A stretch of DNA of 64,000 bases. Origin: Mesorhizobium sp. GTDB taxonomy: Bacteria > Pseudomonadota > Alphaproteobacteria > Rhizobiales > Rhizobiaceae. The notes beneath the pieces are model-generated. The model worked only from the letters and a program-made list of their open reading frames with translations, was not told where the DNA came from and made no database searches. Below, one piece after another: positions 54,595-62,823 of the stretch. How positions within the stretch are numbered: position 1 is the first letter of the stretch; the number at the start of each line of letters is the position of its first letter. Both the position numbers and the translations under genes were made by a program. Where the stretch lies: positions 1 through 64,000 of the forward strand of contig SAQR01000024.1 in assembly GCA_004020365.1 (NCBI GenBank), in the 5' to 3' direction.

Positions 54595-54704
54595 GCGCCC
54601 GCCGCGGGAGGAGGTGCGGCGGGCGCCGTTTTTGTGGTCAACCCTCGGGAGGAGGTGAAGGCTGACCGTATCCGTCAGGGTCGGGGAGGAGGTCGACCCT
54701 GGCG
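54595..54704 (-). ncRNA. CcsR ('cuckoo')-like RNA unit 2: three hairpins with CCTCCTCCC loops
   Basis: This is a second copy of the three-hairpin unit, closest to the DUF1127 gene (10 nt after its stop). Stems are 54673-54683 with 54694-54704 (11 bp), 54636-54643 with 54660-54667 (one mismatch) and 54595-54605 with 54616-54626 (11 bp, perfect). Loop sequences are identical to unit 1 while the stems differ by paired changes. Spacing between first and second hairpins is 41 bp in both units. Processing from a DUF1127 transcript is likely, as in Rhodobacter. Confidence 0.8.
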
Positions 54705-54713
54705 AAATTCTGA

Positions 54714-54854
54714 CTAGATCGCCTTGCGGGCGATGCTCTTGATCTCTTCGCGGACGATGCCGAGATCATGAAGCTGGCGGTTCGAAAGGCGACCCAGCTC
54801 GCTAACCGTCGAGCGATAAACGCGCCAGTTACGATAGTTGCGGATCAGGTTCAT
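54714..54854 (-). CDS. DUF1127 small protein (first copy)
   Basis: This 46-aa basic protein reads MNLIRNYRNWRVYRSTVSEL and continues GRLSNRQLHDLGIVREEIKS, the complete DUF1127 (YjiS-like) motif with L-S-x-R-x-L-x-D-L-G-I. DUF1127 proteins are small arginine-rich proteins; CcaF1 of Rhodobacter binds RNA and promotes maturation of CcsR RNAs encoded next to it. The ATG is at 54854 after AGAGAAC. Its stop is 10 nt from the first RNA hairpin, so both are likely on one transcript. Confidence 0.88.
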   Translation of the reverse strand: MNLIRNYRNWRVYRSTVSELGRLSNRQLHDLGIVREEIKSIARKAI

Positions 54855-54908
54855 TGTCGTTCTCTTTTCAAGTCAAACTGGTTCGGACCATTTGCGGTCC
54901 GAAGAGGA

Positions 54909-55049
54909 TTAGACCGCCTTGCGGGCGACGTAGTGGATGTCGCTGCGGTTGATACCGAGGTCGGTCAGTTCACGGTTGCTCAGGCGGCTCAGCTCGGAAA
55001 CGGTGTCCCGGTAGCGGCGCCAGTTGCGGTAGTTGCGGATCAGGTTCAT
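54909..55049 (-). CDS. DUF1127 small protein (second copy)
   Basis: This is a 46-aa paralogue (MNLIRNYRNWRRYRDTVSEL, then SRLSNRELTDLGINRSDIHY), sharing the first ten residues exactly with the downstream copy. Both end ARKA(I/V). The frame is open upstream for 40 codons, but the N-terminus of the family sets the start at 55049, after ACGAGA. It is the first gene of the minus-strand unit; 55050-55180 must hold the promoter. No consensus sigma-70 site is obvious there, which fits an alternative-sigma stress promoter but does not show it. Confidence 0.88.
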   Translation of the reverse strand: MNLIRNYRNWRRYRDTVSELSRLSNRELTDLGINRSDIHYVARKAV

Positions 55050-55286
55050 GGTATTCTCGTTTCGTCTTTTCTTTCGGATCATTCCGTCTTTGTGTACGCT
55101 CAGAAGATAGGTCGGGTCATATCGATTTAAAAGCGCTATTGGTGCATGGCAGCAATGCAAATTGTGCAATGCACAATCACCGGCAATTCTCGTCTTCGAC
55201 TTAGATAGGCCCGAATCGGAAAATGCCGTAGCGTCAACGGTTTGTCCGAGTCGGCTGAAGAAACGACCGAGCGGGGGGAGAAAGGC

Positions 55287-56402
55287 ATGGCGAGCTATTC
55301 GTCGCGGGTCCGGGCCGATATCACACGATGGTTGCAGACTGGCCTGATCGACGCCTCGACGGCCGACGCGCTGACGCGCGACGTCGAGGCCAATGAGCGC
55401 AAATCACTGAGCTTCGGCTCGATCCTGGCGTTGATGGCGGCATTGCTTTTTGGTGCGGCCGTCCTGATCTTTGTCGCCGCCAACTGGGAAGCCATCCCGC
55501 GGCTGGCGCGGGTGGCAGCGCTCTTCGCTATCATCTTCGCCGGCTATGTCGGCGGCGCCGTTCTGAAGGCACGCGACCATGCTGCAATCGGCGAGGCATT
55601 CTGGATCGTCGCCGCAACGGCATTCGGCGGATCGATCGCGCTGATCGCCCAGATGTATCATTTGTCCGGCGACGAAGCGTCGGCCCTGATCACCTGGGGC
55701 GCGGGCACCGCCCTGGCGGCAGTTGCGCTGCGCTCGAACCCGCTGACCGTTGCTTCTGTCGGCATTGCCGACGCATGGCTGTTCCTGAGAGGCTTCGACT
55801 ATTTCAGGCGCACGGAATTTCCGCACCTCTTCGTCGTCATGGCGATTGTGTTGTTCGCCATTTCGTTCTGGACCCGCAGCCAGGCGGCGCGGCATCTGAT
55901 CATCCTGTCGGTCATCTTCTATCTCGTGCTGCTGTTTACGGAATACGAAACGCTGCAGATCGCCGTCCCGCTCATCGTCGTGTCGGCGCTGCTTTTCGCG
56001 GCTGCGATATTCGCCGCCGAGCCCGTCGACCGGATATTGCAGCTTGGCGGCCGTCTGCCCTTGCACGCGCTGATCGGGTTTCTCACCGGCCTGGCGATGA
56101 TCCAGTTCGAACTGGCCGGTGAAAGCGATAACAGCGGCTTTGGCATTGCCTCGGCCGTTGCGCTTGCCGGCATTGTCGCGGCAATTGTGCTGGGCGGCCG
56201 CGAGAGCAGGGGCCTGCGCTGGGTTGCCTATGCCGGCTTCGCCTTCGAACTCGCCATCATCTATGTGGTGATGCTGCAGTCGATGCTCGACACGGCAGGC
56301 TTCTTCCTTGCAGCCGCTGTGCTTCTTGGCCTGCTTGCCCTTGTCATCCTCCGCGTGGAAAAGCGCATGAGGGCCCCCGACGCAGAAGGAGCGGCGGCAT
56401 GA
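55287..56402 (+). CDS. DUF2157 membrane protein
   Basis: The 371-aa protein has an N-terminal soluble helical part (about 1-45; DITRWLQTGLIDASTADALT) and then about ten hydrophobic segments to the C-terminus (for example ILALMAALLFGAAVLIFVAA and ANWEAIPRLARVAALFAII). It is the DUF2157 family of inner-membrane proteins of unknown function. The ATG at 55287 has a strong GGGGGGAGAAAGG ribosome binding site. It overlaps the next gene by four bases (ATGA); DUF2157 and GDYXXLXY proteins are often neighbours in bacteria. Confidence 0.88.
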   Translation: MASYSSRVRADITRWLQTGLIDASTADALTRDVEANERKSLSFGSILALMAALLFGAAVLIFVAANWEAIPRLARVAALFAIIFAGYVGGAVLKARDHAAIGEAFWIVAATAFGGSIALIAQMYHLSGDEASALITWGAGTALAAVALRSNPLTVASVGIADAWLFLRGFDYFRRTEFPHLFVVMAIVLFAISFWTRSQAARHLIILSVIFYLVLLFTEYETLQIAVPLIVVSALLFAAAIFAAEPVDRILQLGGRLPLHALIGFLTGLAMIQFELAGESDNSGFGIASAVALAGIVAAIVLGGRESRGLRWVAYAGFAFELAIIYVVMLQSMLDTAGFFLAAAVLLGLLALVILRVEKRMRAPDAEGAAA

Positions 56403-56980
56403 TGACCGGCAAAAAACTGATCATTTCGGCGTTGGTGCTGGCGCTCGTCCAGATCGGCTTCCTGAGCTGGATCATCGCTGGCCGGGCGGCAATCCTGCGC
56501 GACGGCAAGCAAGTGCTGCTGAGGGTCGAGCCAATCGATCCGCGCGATCTCCTGCGCGGCGACTACATTATGCTCAGCTATGATATTTCGCGCCTGCCGG
56601 TGAAGCTGATCGCCAACATTCCGGCCGGCAAACTGACGAGCGACGATACGCCGGTCGTGGTCAGGCTGAAGCAGGGCGCCGACGGCTATTGGGGCGCAAC
56701 CACGGCCTGGTTCGGGCAAGCGCCGGCGCCGGCAGCATCCGACGAAGTCGATATCGTCGGGCATGTGTCAGAAGGGTGGGATCTCAGCGCAGCCACGACG
56801 ATCGCGCCGGATTACGGCATCGAGCGCTTCTATCTGCCGGAAGGCGAGGGGATGGCGATCCAGAACGACATGCGGGTGCGGCCGTTCGGCGTCCGCGTCG
56901 CAATCGCAGCCGATGGCGCCGCGCAGATCAAGGCGCTGATGGACGGCGACGAGACGCTGTTCGAGGAACCGCTCTATTAG
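56399..56980 (+). CDS. GDYXXLXY-domain membrane-anchored protein
   Basis: The 193-aa protein has an N-terminal transmembrane helix (LIISALVLALVQIGFLSWII) and a periplasmic domain with the name-giving motif LRGDYIMLSYDIS (G-D-Y-x-x-L-x-Y) near residues 56-68. The C-terminal half (YLPEGEGMAIQND and RVAIAADGAAQIKALM) is also typical. The function is unknown. Its start lies inside the DUF2157 stop, so the two proteins are made together and probably act as a pair in the envelope. Confidence 0.85.
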   Translation: MMTGKKLIISALVLALVQIGFLSWIIAGRAAILRDGKQVLLRVEPIDPRDLLRGDYIMLSYDISRLPVKLIANIPAGKLTSDDTPVVVRLKQGADGYWGATTAWFGQAPAPAASDEVDIVGHVSEGWDLSAATTIAPDYGIERFYLPEGEGMAIQNDMRVRPFGVRVAIAADGAAQIKALMDGDETLFEEPLY

Positions 56981-57143
56981 AATTGGCCGGTCGGTGACGA
57001 TCGCGTGCTGGATCTGACTTGCGAATTCGACCGAATGATTTATGCGCTAGGTGTTCGAGGAGTAGGCATCAATTGGTGCGGATGAAAAGACCCCCCTACG
57101 CCTTCCGGTACTGGAACCTTAATCCACTGTTCGAGGGGAGCAG

Positions 57144-57226
57144 TGGTGCGGGTAGAGGGACTCGAACCCCCACGTTCTCACGCCAGAACCTAAATCTGGT
57201 GCGTCTACCAATTCCGCCATACCCGC
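57144..57226 (-). tRNA. tRNA-Leu (TAG)
   Basis: The minus strand gives a class II-type tRNA: acceptor GCGGGTA/TACCCGC, D-arm GGCGGAATTGGTAGAC, anticodon loop ATTTAGGTT with TAG (complement at 57190-57192), a short variable arm (GCGTGAGAACGT), T-arm GGGGGTTCGAGTCCC, and CCA at 57144-57146. Confidence 0.96.
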
Positions 57227-57585
57227 TGGCTTTGCGTCACCGTGACAAGTCTATGTCACAAGCCATGTCACAAGTACAAGACTTTGATTTGCGAGGTTTT
57301 GAACCTCGCGCTGGCGTCTACCGCAATCGTTTGGGCAGATCCGAGCCGTGGACCGTGGACTTCACGCCGAGCCATGCATCGCGACCTACGTGAGCTTTGC
57401 TTGCTGATCGCACGCCGCTGAGGAGACCGCAACGGGAGTGCCGCATCGGCCGTGGGGCTTTGACAACACTCTCCCGGGCTTGCGGCCGGCCCGCCATTCA
57501 CAACGTGGCAGGCTTCTCTGCATCAGGATTGCTGCGCCGGGCCATCATTCTGTCAATGTCGCGGTCAAAATAGCGGCCGTTCGCC

Positions 57586-57634
57586 GGCGCATGATCCCGA
57601 GAAACGAAAAATCGTATTTTGGGGATCATGCGCC
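57586..57634. repeat. Intergenic palindrome GGCGCATGATCCC/GGGATCATGCGCC
   Basis: A 13-bp perfect inverted repeat (57586-57598 and 57622-57634) encloses a 23-bp AT-rich loop. The GCATGATCCC arm is typical of interspersed palindromes in Mesorhizobium and other Rhizobiales. Confidence 0.7.
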
Positions 57635-57660
57635 AAGATCGAGGTGCTACAGCATCGTTT

Positions 57661-57680
57661 GCGCGTCCAAGAGGACGCGC
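57661..57680. repeat. Short palindrome GCGCGTCC-AAGA-GGACGCGC
   Basis: This eight-base dyad with a four-base loop has the same core as the palindrome after tolC (18502-18543), so the two belong to one repeat family. It lies 27 bp from the previous palindrome and probably forms one mosaic element with it. Confidence 0.65.
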
Positions 57681-57963
57681 GGCGGTGTAGACGCGAAGAT
57701 GGTTGAAAATCGGCCGCGCCTGTGACAAAAGGCGTGTCGAATGTGACGGGATGCGACGATCCACTTCTGCAGAATGTGACAAGAAGTCGGAAAAACAAAG
57801 ACTTATTCACATTTTGGAGCGTGTTTCTGGACGATTTGAGCCGCGTTGAGTGGACAGATCGCCAAGTCCCGCACCAAAAGCCATTCCCGGCAAGATCATA
57901 CCGGCAGGCTGTAAACGGCAAGAGCCGTTTGGCTGCCTCATTGGTGGAAACGAAGGTTCTATG

Positions 57964-59436
57964 ATGCAGGTCACCGAAACGCTCAACTCCGGTCTCAAGC
58001 GCGAGATCAAGATCACCGTGCCGGCCGGTGACATGGAAGCCAAGCTGATGGCGCGGCTTTCCGATGCCAGGAGCAAAGTCCGCATCAACGGCTTTCGCCC
58101 CGGCAAGGTGCCGGTGCAGCACCTGCGCAAGGTCTACGGCAAGTCGTTCATGGCCGAAGTGGTCAACGAGATCCTCAACGATTCGACCCGTTCGATCATT
58201 ACCGGCCGCGGCGAAAAGGCTGCCATGCAGCCCGAAGTGATTATGACCGAGGACGAGAAGGAGGCCGAGAAGATCCTGGCCGGCGGCGCCGACTTCGAGT
58301 TCCGCCTGAACTACGAGATCATTCCGCCAATCGAGATCAAGGATTTCTCCGACATCAAGGTGACGCGTCAGGTGTTCGACGTGCCGGATTCGGAAATCGA
58401 CGAGCAGGTCAAGCGTGTCGCCGAATCGGCGCGCAGCTACGAACCGAAGACCGGAAAGGCCGCCGAAGGCGACCGCGTGACGATCGACTATGTCGGCAAG
58501 ATCGACGGCGAAGCCTTCAGCGGCGGCGCCGGCACGGACCAGCCGCTGGTGCTCGGCTCGAAGGAATTCATTCCCGGCTTCGAGGATCAGCTCATCGGCA
58601 GCAAGGCCGGTGACGAGAGGCAGGTCACGGTCACATTCCCGGAAAACTACCAGGCGGCGCACCTCGCTGGCAAGGAAGCCACCTTCGACGTCACCGTCAA
58701 GGAAGTGTCCCAGCCCGGTGCGTTGGAGATCAACGACGAAATGGCCAAGAATCTCGGCCTGGAGTCGCTGGAGCGTTTGCGTGAAGTGGTGCGCGGCCAG
58801 ATCGAGAACCAGTTCGGCTCGATGACGCGCCAGAAAATCAAGCGCCAGCTGCTCGACCAGCTCGATGCCGCCTACTCGTTCGAGGCGCCGTCGAAGCTTG
58901 TCGAGGCCGAGTTCAACAACATCTGGAACCAGGTCAACCGCGATCTGGAGGCCGCCGGCCGCACCTTCGCCGACGAGGAGACGACGGAAGAAGAGGCGCG
59001 CGCCGAATACATGCGGCTTGCCGAGCGCCGTGTGCGTCTCGGCCTGGTTCTCGCCGAAATCGGCGAGAAGGCCGGCGTCACCGTCTCGGACGAGGAATTG
59101 CAGCGCGGCCTGTTCGAGCAGGTGCGTCGCTATCCGGCCAACCAGCAGCAGGAAGCCTTAGAATTCTACCGCAGCAATCCCGAAGCGCTGAACACGCTGC
59201 GCGCGCCGCTGTTCGAGGAGAAGGTGGTCGACCATCTGCTCAGCCAGATTTCGGTCACCGACGTCAAGGTCAGCAAGGAAGAACTGATGGCCGACGACGA
59301 GGACAGCGAGACGACCAAGGCGAAGCCGGCGAAGAAAGCCGCAGCGAAGAAGGCCGACGCCAACAAGGCCGACGATGCGGAAGAGCCCAAGAAGAAGCCC
59401 GCGCCGAAGAAGAAAGCTGCCAAGGACGCCGAATAA
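57964..59436 (+). CDS. tig: Trigger factor
   Basis: Trigger factor is the ribosome-bound chaperone and prolyl isomerase. The 490-aa protein has the ribosome-binding domain (1-115) with the signature [16 protein letters not shown]. The FKBP-type PPIase domain (about 160-245) contains [22 protein letters not shown]-terminal chaperone domain follows, then a Lys/Ala/Asp tail of about 45 residues ([10 protein letters not shown]) that is an extension beyond E. coli Tig. MQVTET at 57964 is the family start, preceded by GAAGG; an ATG three bases earlier is possible. Confidence 0.95.
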   Translation: MQVTETLNSGLKREIKITVPAGDMEAKLMARLSDARSKVRINGFRPGKVPVQHLRKVYGKSFMAEVVNEILNDSTRSIITGRGEKAAMQPEVIMTEDEKEAEKILAGGADFEFRLNYEIIPPIEIKDFSDIKVTRQVFDVPDSEIDEQVKRVAESARSYEPKTGKAAEGDRVTIDYVGKIDGEAFSGGAGTDQPLVLGSKEFIPGFEDQLIGSKAGDERQVTVTFPENYQAAHLAGKEATFDVTVKEVSQPGALEINDEMAKNLGLESLERLREVVRGQIENQFGSMTRQKIKRQLLDQLDAAYSFEAPSKLVEAEFNNIWNQVNRDLEAAGRTFADEETTEEEARAEYMRLAERRVRLGLVLAEIGEKAGVTVSDEELQRGLFEQVRRYPANQQQEALEFYRSNPEALNTLRAPLFEEKVVDHLLSQISVTDVKVSKEELMADDEDSETTKAKPAKKAAAKKADANKADDAEEPKKKPAPKKKAAKDAE

Positions 59437-59460
59437 CACGACACTCTGCTGGATGTAAAA

Positions 59461-59485
59461 GGCCGCCCTCGAGGCGGCCTTTTTT
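59461..59485 (+). terminator. Rho-independent terminator of tig
   Basis: GGCCGCC (59461-59467) pairs with GGCGGCC (59473-59479), followed by six Ts. An A run precedes the stem, so it can also work for the convergent gene. Confidence 0.92.
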
Positions 59486-59497
59486 CGCCGCGCCGCA

Positions 59498-59824
59498 TTA
59501 CTCGTGAGGCAATTGGCTGACGAGGATACGCATCACGGTTACTCGCTTGGGCAGCTCAACGAGAAACTCCTGGTCGCGCGGCAGGTGGTGGATCTTGTGC
59601 GGGTCGCCGCCGGTGAAGCTCGCCATGGCATCGACGTCAGGCCAGTACGAGATCGTCACGAACTCCGTTTCTTCTTCGCGATCTTCGCGAAACAACTGTA
59701 CGCCGAGTGCCTTCTCCTGAAGCGGCGGAATGCCTTCGCGGCGTAGGTATGGCTCGTAGGCGTCCGCCAGATCACGGCGTGTCGTTCCCCGCCAGATCCG
59801 GGCGATTGTGGCGTTGTCGATCAT
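59498..59824 (-). CDS. Antibiotic biosynthesis monooxygenase-like (ABM) domain protein
   Basis: This 108-aa protein is a small dimeric ferredoxin-like alpha-beta fold of the ABM type. ATIARIWRGTTRRDLADAYE is the first strand and helix; EEETEFVTISYWPDVDAMAS is the central strand with the characteristic W and a following helix. The C-terminus (RVTVMRILVSQLPHE) closes the sheet. ABM proteins include monooxygenases and heme-degrading enzymes, but the heme-ligand histidine is not clear here, so I give no reaction. It lies 64 nt downstream of the hydrolase gene on the same strand. Confidence 0.7.
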   Translation of the reverse strand: MIDNATIARIWRGTTRRDLADAYEPYLRREGIPPLQEKALGVQLFREDREEETEFVTISYWPDVDAMASFTGGDPHKIHHLPRDQEFLVELPKRVTVMRILVSQLPHE

Positions 59825-59888
59825 GGAGTGCGCTCCTCTCGATGGGTGGTCAGCGATGGCGGAATCCGCTGCGGTGTTGTGCGGGCGA

Positions 59889-60770
59889 TTAATGCAGGAC
59901 CTTGCCCAGAAACCGTCGCACCAGTGGCAGGGCGACCTCGAAATGGGTCTCCAGCAGCCAGTGCCCTGCGTCGTCCAGCAAATGCAGCTCGGCCTCCGGG
60001 AGATCGCGCAGATAGGCGCGCGCTGCCGGCTCGGGCATGTATTCGTCCTTCGGTCCCCAAAGGATCATTGCCGGTGGCCGCTGCTCGCGCAGGTATGCCT
60101 GGTAACGAGGGAACCAGTCGAGATTAGCCTTGAGCTTCTCCATCAGTCCGACTGAAAGCGCACGGCGCACAGGCGTATCCATCAGCGGCCAATGCAACTT
60201 CCACAGATCGGGCGGGACACGTCGAGCGACGTCGTCATCGACTTCGCCTACGAACTCGGCGCGAAAGCCGTCTTCGCTCACCGCCTGTTCGAGCGGTGCA
60301 CGGTTCGCTGGCGAAGGATCACGCCAGAAGCGCCGGATCGTTTCATATTTCGGGCCAAGAGCATCGGCGTAGATGTCGCCATTCTGGATGATCAGGGCCC
60401 TGATCCGCGATGGGTGCGCTATGGCGTGGCGCAGGCCGATCTGCGAGCCGTAGTCATGCAACCATAACGCGTAGCTGCCGAGCTCCAGCGCGTCGGTGAA
60501 CCGCTCCAGGAACGTTGCATAGGCATCAAAATCATAACCGAACCGTGCCGGATCGCCACTGTAGCCAAAGCCGGGGAAATCCGGCGCGACCGTCCGCCAC
60601 CGATCGGCGAGCGCCGGCATCAGCCTGCGATATTGGAAGGATGAGCAGGGATAGCCATGCGGAAGCAGCAACACCGGCGCGGTTTCAGGACCTGCTTGTC
60701 TGTAAAAGACGGTGTCGCCGTCGATCGTGCGGGTGCAGTGGCGCACCTCCAGGTCGCTCCTGTCGTTCAT
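59889..60770 (-). CDS. Alpha/beta hydrolase with Asp nucleophile (epoxide hydrolase/dehalogenase-like)
   Basis: This 293-aa alpha/beta hydrolase has an oxyanion loop LLPHGYPCSSFQYRR and nucleophile elbow LHDYGSQIG, where the nucleophile is aspartate as in epoxide hydrolases and haloalkane dehalogenases. The acid lies in LWGPKDEYMPEP and the catalytic histidine in DDAGHWLLETHFE. The much longer open frame upstream runs antisense through the cytochrome gene and is not coding, so I chose the ATG at 60770 (MNDRSDLEVRHC), preceded by AGAGAAG. The substrate is unknown. It may form a two-gene unit with the ABM-like protein. Confidence 0.88.
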   Translation of the reverse strand: MNDRSDLEVRHCTRTIDGDTVFYRQAGPETAPVLLLPHGYPCSSFQYRRLMPALADRWRTVAPDFPGFGYSGDPARFGYDFDAYATFLERFTDALELGSYALWLHDYGSQIGLRHAIAHPSRIRALIIQNGDIYADALGPKYETIRRFWRDPSPANRAPLEQAVSEDGFRAEFVGEVDDDVARRVPPDLWKLHWPLMDTPVRRALSVGLMEKLKANLDWFPRYQAYLREQRPPAMILWGPKDEYMPEPAARAYLRDLPEAELHLLDDAGHWLLETHFEVALPLVRRFLGKVLH

Positions 60771-61055
60771 AGACGCTTCTCTGATTGTTTGATCTTCCAG
60801 ATGTTTAACCGTAGCTGGTCTAACGCCTTTACCCGGTATGCGTTCCGGTTGCGCTCGACGCCGATCGGCTTGCCCGTCGCCTCTGCGGCGATCCTGCGGG
60901 TCGACTTCTTCTATCTGCCGGCCAGATTCTGTGGTATGTAGATGCCGCAATTCCATACGGGAGACGCGGATATTCCGCTCTGTCGTGAAGGGGCGCATGC
61001 CGTGTCGGCACGCGCTGATCGTCCAAGGCAGATTTGGCGATCGGGAGGATATGCC

Positions 61056-61436
61056 ATGCGTGCAATCGCGTTGTTCGCTACCGCGTCCGTTGCGATCTTG
61101 GTTACGAGCCAATCCCAGGCACAGGATGCCGCCGCGGGTGAGAAGGTCTTCGCGAAATGCAAGGTTTGTCACGTCGTTGACAAGGATCAGAACAAGGTCG
61201 GGCCGTCGCTGAGCGGCGTCATCGGCCGGACGGCGGGCACGCATCCGGGGTTCAAATACTCTAAAGCCATGACCGAAGCGGGTAAATCCGGCCTCAAATG
61301 GGACGACGCCACGCTGACGAGTTATCTTCGCGATCCCAAGGCCATGATCAAAGGTGGGAAGATGGCGTTTCCCGGCCTCAAGAAGGACGAGGATCTCGCC
61401 AACGTCATCGCCTATCTAAAGCAATTCTCGAAATGA
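61056..61436 (+). CDS. Class I cytochrome c (c2/c550-like)
   Basis: The 126-aa periplasmic electron carrier has a signal peptide ending near AQA (residue 22), heme-binding CKVCH at 35-39, and the axial methionine in GGKMAFPG (Met103). This is the classic mitochondrial-type cytochrome c fold (KVGPSLSGVIGRTAGTHPGF). The ATG at 61056 follows GGGAGGA. It lies 111 nt upstream of ctaB, a heme A biosynthesis enzyme, which fits respiratory function. It may pass electrons to a terminal oxidase. Confidence 0.94.
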   Translation: MRAIALFATASVAILVTSQSQAQDAAAGEKVFAKCKVCHVVDKDQNKVGPSLSGVIGRTAGTHPGFKYSKAMTEAGKSGLKWDDATLTSYLRDPKAMIKGGKMAFPGLKKDEDLANVIAYLKQFSK

Positions 61437-61499
61437 CCCGGTTCTTCCACCAGGAAGCAACCCGGGTCTTCCGCCAGGAAGTAACCCGATTCTTCCGCC
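61436..61499 (+). repeat. 24-bp direct repeat between cytochrome c and ctaB
   Basis: The unit ACCCGG-TTCTTCC-CCAGGAAG-type (24 bp) occurs at 61436-61459, 61460-61483 and partly at 61484-61499. It starts at the cytochrome stop codon. Each unit contains a CTTCC/GGAAG dyad. Confidence 0.88.
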
Positions 61500-61547
61500 G
61501 GCCGATCGGCCGGCCAGATAGCGTGTGCCAATCGGTAGTCGCCTGAG

Positions 61548-62495
61548 ATGTCGGCTCGGGAAAGCGGCCTCAAGGATACCGGTATCCCAATTTCGGAAGC
61601 GACGGTCAGTGATTTCTTCGCGCTTCTGAAACCACGCGTCATGGCGCTTGCTGTTTTTACCGCTTTCGTCGGCCTGATGGTGGCGCCCGGGGCGATGAAT
61701 CCGGTCATCGCCGTGATTGCAATTGGTGCAATTGCGGTTGGAGCGGGAGCGGCCGGGGCACTCAACATGTGGTACGATGCCGATATTGACGCGTTGATGT
61801 CGCGCACGTCAAAGCGGCCGGTCCCGTCAGGCCGGGTCACGCCAGGCGAAGCGCTCGGCTTCGGCCTGGTGCTTTCCGTGCTTGCGATCATGACGCTCGG
61901 CGTGCTGGTGGGGTGGCTCGCCGCATCGCTGCTGGCCTTCACCATCTTCTTCTACGTCGTCATCTACACGATGTGGCTGAAACGCTCGACGCCGCAGAAC
62001 ATCGTCATAGGCGGCGCTGCGGGTGCGCTTCCTCCGGTCATCGGGTGGGCGGCCGCCACCGGCGCCGTCGGGGTTGAAAGTCTCGTCTTGTTTCTGATCA
62101 TTTTCCTCTGGACGCCGCCGCATTTCTGGGCGCTCGCGCTGTTCAAGATCGGCGACTATGCCGCGGCCGGCATTCCCATGATGCCGAACGTGGCCGGCCA
62201 GGTTTCGACCAGAAAACAAATCTTCGTCTATTCGCTGATCCTGGCGCCAATCGGCGTGCTCCCTTGGGCTTTCGGATTCGCCAGCGGATTGTACGGGATT
62301 GTTTCGGCCGCATTGGGCGCGGGTTTCATCTGGCATGCCTGGAAGCTTCTGGTCGACAAAAGGTGGGCAGAAGGGTGGGAGATGAAACGCGCAAAGGCGC
62401 TGTTTGCCTATTCGATTCTCTATCTTTTCGCGATCTTTGCCGTGCTGCTCGCCGATACCGTTGCAATGCGTGCCGTCATGTCAGCCGGAAATTGA
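61548..62495 (+). CDS. ctaB: Protoheme IX farnesyltransferase (heme O synthase)
   Basis: CtaB (CyoE/Cox10) adds a farnesyl group to heme B to make heme O, the precursor of heme A for aa3-type oxidases. The 315-aa UbiA-family protein has nine transmembrane helices, the Asp-rich motif [15 protein letters not shown] with KRPVPSGRV. The second motif segment is [20 protein letters not shown]. The start at 61548 follows the 24-bp repeats. Rhizobial ctaB usually lies in a coxBACtaB cluster; here it is next to a cytochrome c and away from the oxidase structural genes, so it may be an extra copy. Confidence 0.94.
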   Translation: MSARESGLKDTGIPISEATVSDFFALLKPRVMALAVFTAFVGLMVAPGAMNPVIAVIAIGAIAVGAGAAGALNMWYDADIDALMSRTSKRPVPSGRVTPGEALGFGLVLSVLAIMTLGVLVGWLAASLLAFTIFFYVVIYTMWLKRSTPQNIVIGGAAGALPPVIGWAAATGAVGVESLVLFLIIFLWTPPHFWALALFKIGDYAAAGIPMMPNVAGQVSTRKQIFVYSLILAPIGVLPWAFGFASGLYGIVSAALGAGFIWHAWKLLVDKRWAEGWEMKRAKALFAYSILYLFAIFAVLLADTVAMRAVMSAGN

Positions 62496-62511
62496 CGGCC
62501 GGAAATTGACG
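62484..62511 (+). repeat. 14-bp tandem duplication at the ctaB stop
   Basis: GCCGGAAATTGACG occurs at 62484-62497 and again at 62498-62511. The first copy contains the ctaB stop codon, so the second is untranslated. Confidence 0.9.
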
Positions 62512-62529
62512 AAATGATCTGCTCAAGCC

Positions 62530-62610
62530 TCACGTTGGCAGTGCGCAGAATCCCAGCACCAGCAGAATAACTATGCCAAGGCCGAGTATAAGAACGGTCT
62601 TTCCATCCAT
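62530..62610 (-). CDS. Candidate 26-aa membrane peptide
   Basis: A minus-strand frame starts at the ATG at 62610 with GGGTGAAGGTC just upstream and ends with TGA at 62530. The peptide (MDGKTVLILGLGIVILLVLG, then FCALPT) is a single transmembrane helix. Such very short membrane peptides are common, but no family can be assigned from the sequence. It is convergent with ctaB. Confidence 0.4.
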   Translation of the reverse strand: MDGKTVLILGLGIVILLVLGFCALPT

Positions 62611-62823
62611 GACCTTCACCCTTCAACCCAGCTTTGAGACTAGCGAAGAAAGGCCGTTAGAGCCAGCCTGATCACCGGAGCCATCCCCGCAGATAAAGGG
62701 CCGCGACAAATCCCACGCGAGAGCGTATGTTGATCATGGTGCAGGTCGCGATTTTGCGTGGCCAGTCACGCTGAACGCACCGTGAAATCGCGACCTTACC
62801 GGACCTGGTCTGGAGGAATGGTC

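Larger units (their letters stand above)
57227..57963. other. Long non-coding region between tRNA-Leu and tig
   Basis: About 737 bp hold no supported gene. The visible structure is two palindromes (57586-57634 and 57661-57680). The stretch 57770-57963 should contain the tig promoter and leader; an AT-rich CAAAGACTTATTCACATTTT lies at about 57797-57816. Confidence 0.5.

Noticed and set aside
54418-54704. Plus-strand reading of the hairpins as loops with perfect Shine-Dalgarno GGGAGGAGGT
   Set aside because: The DUF1127 genes and the T-rich end are on the minus strand, so the CCTCCTCCC orientation is the likely transcript. Plus-strand activity remains possible only as read-through from 53733.
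54418-54704. CRISPR-like array because of regularly spaced motifs
   Set aside because: The repeated part is a 10-nt loop inside different stems with covariation, not identical repeats with unique spacers; no cas genes are near.
57144-57226. tRNA-Leu as a second integration site
   Set aside because: The DNA on its 3' side (below 57144) is core-like, and no duplicated tRNA end or integrase is visible.
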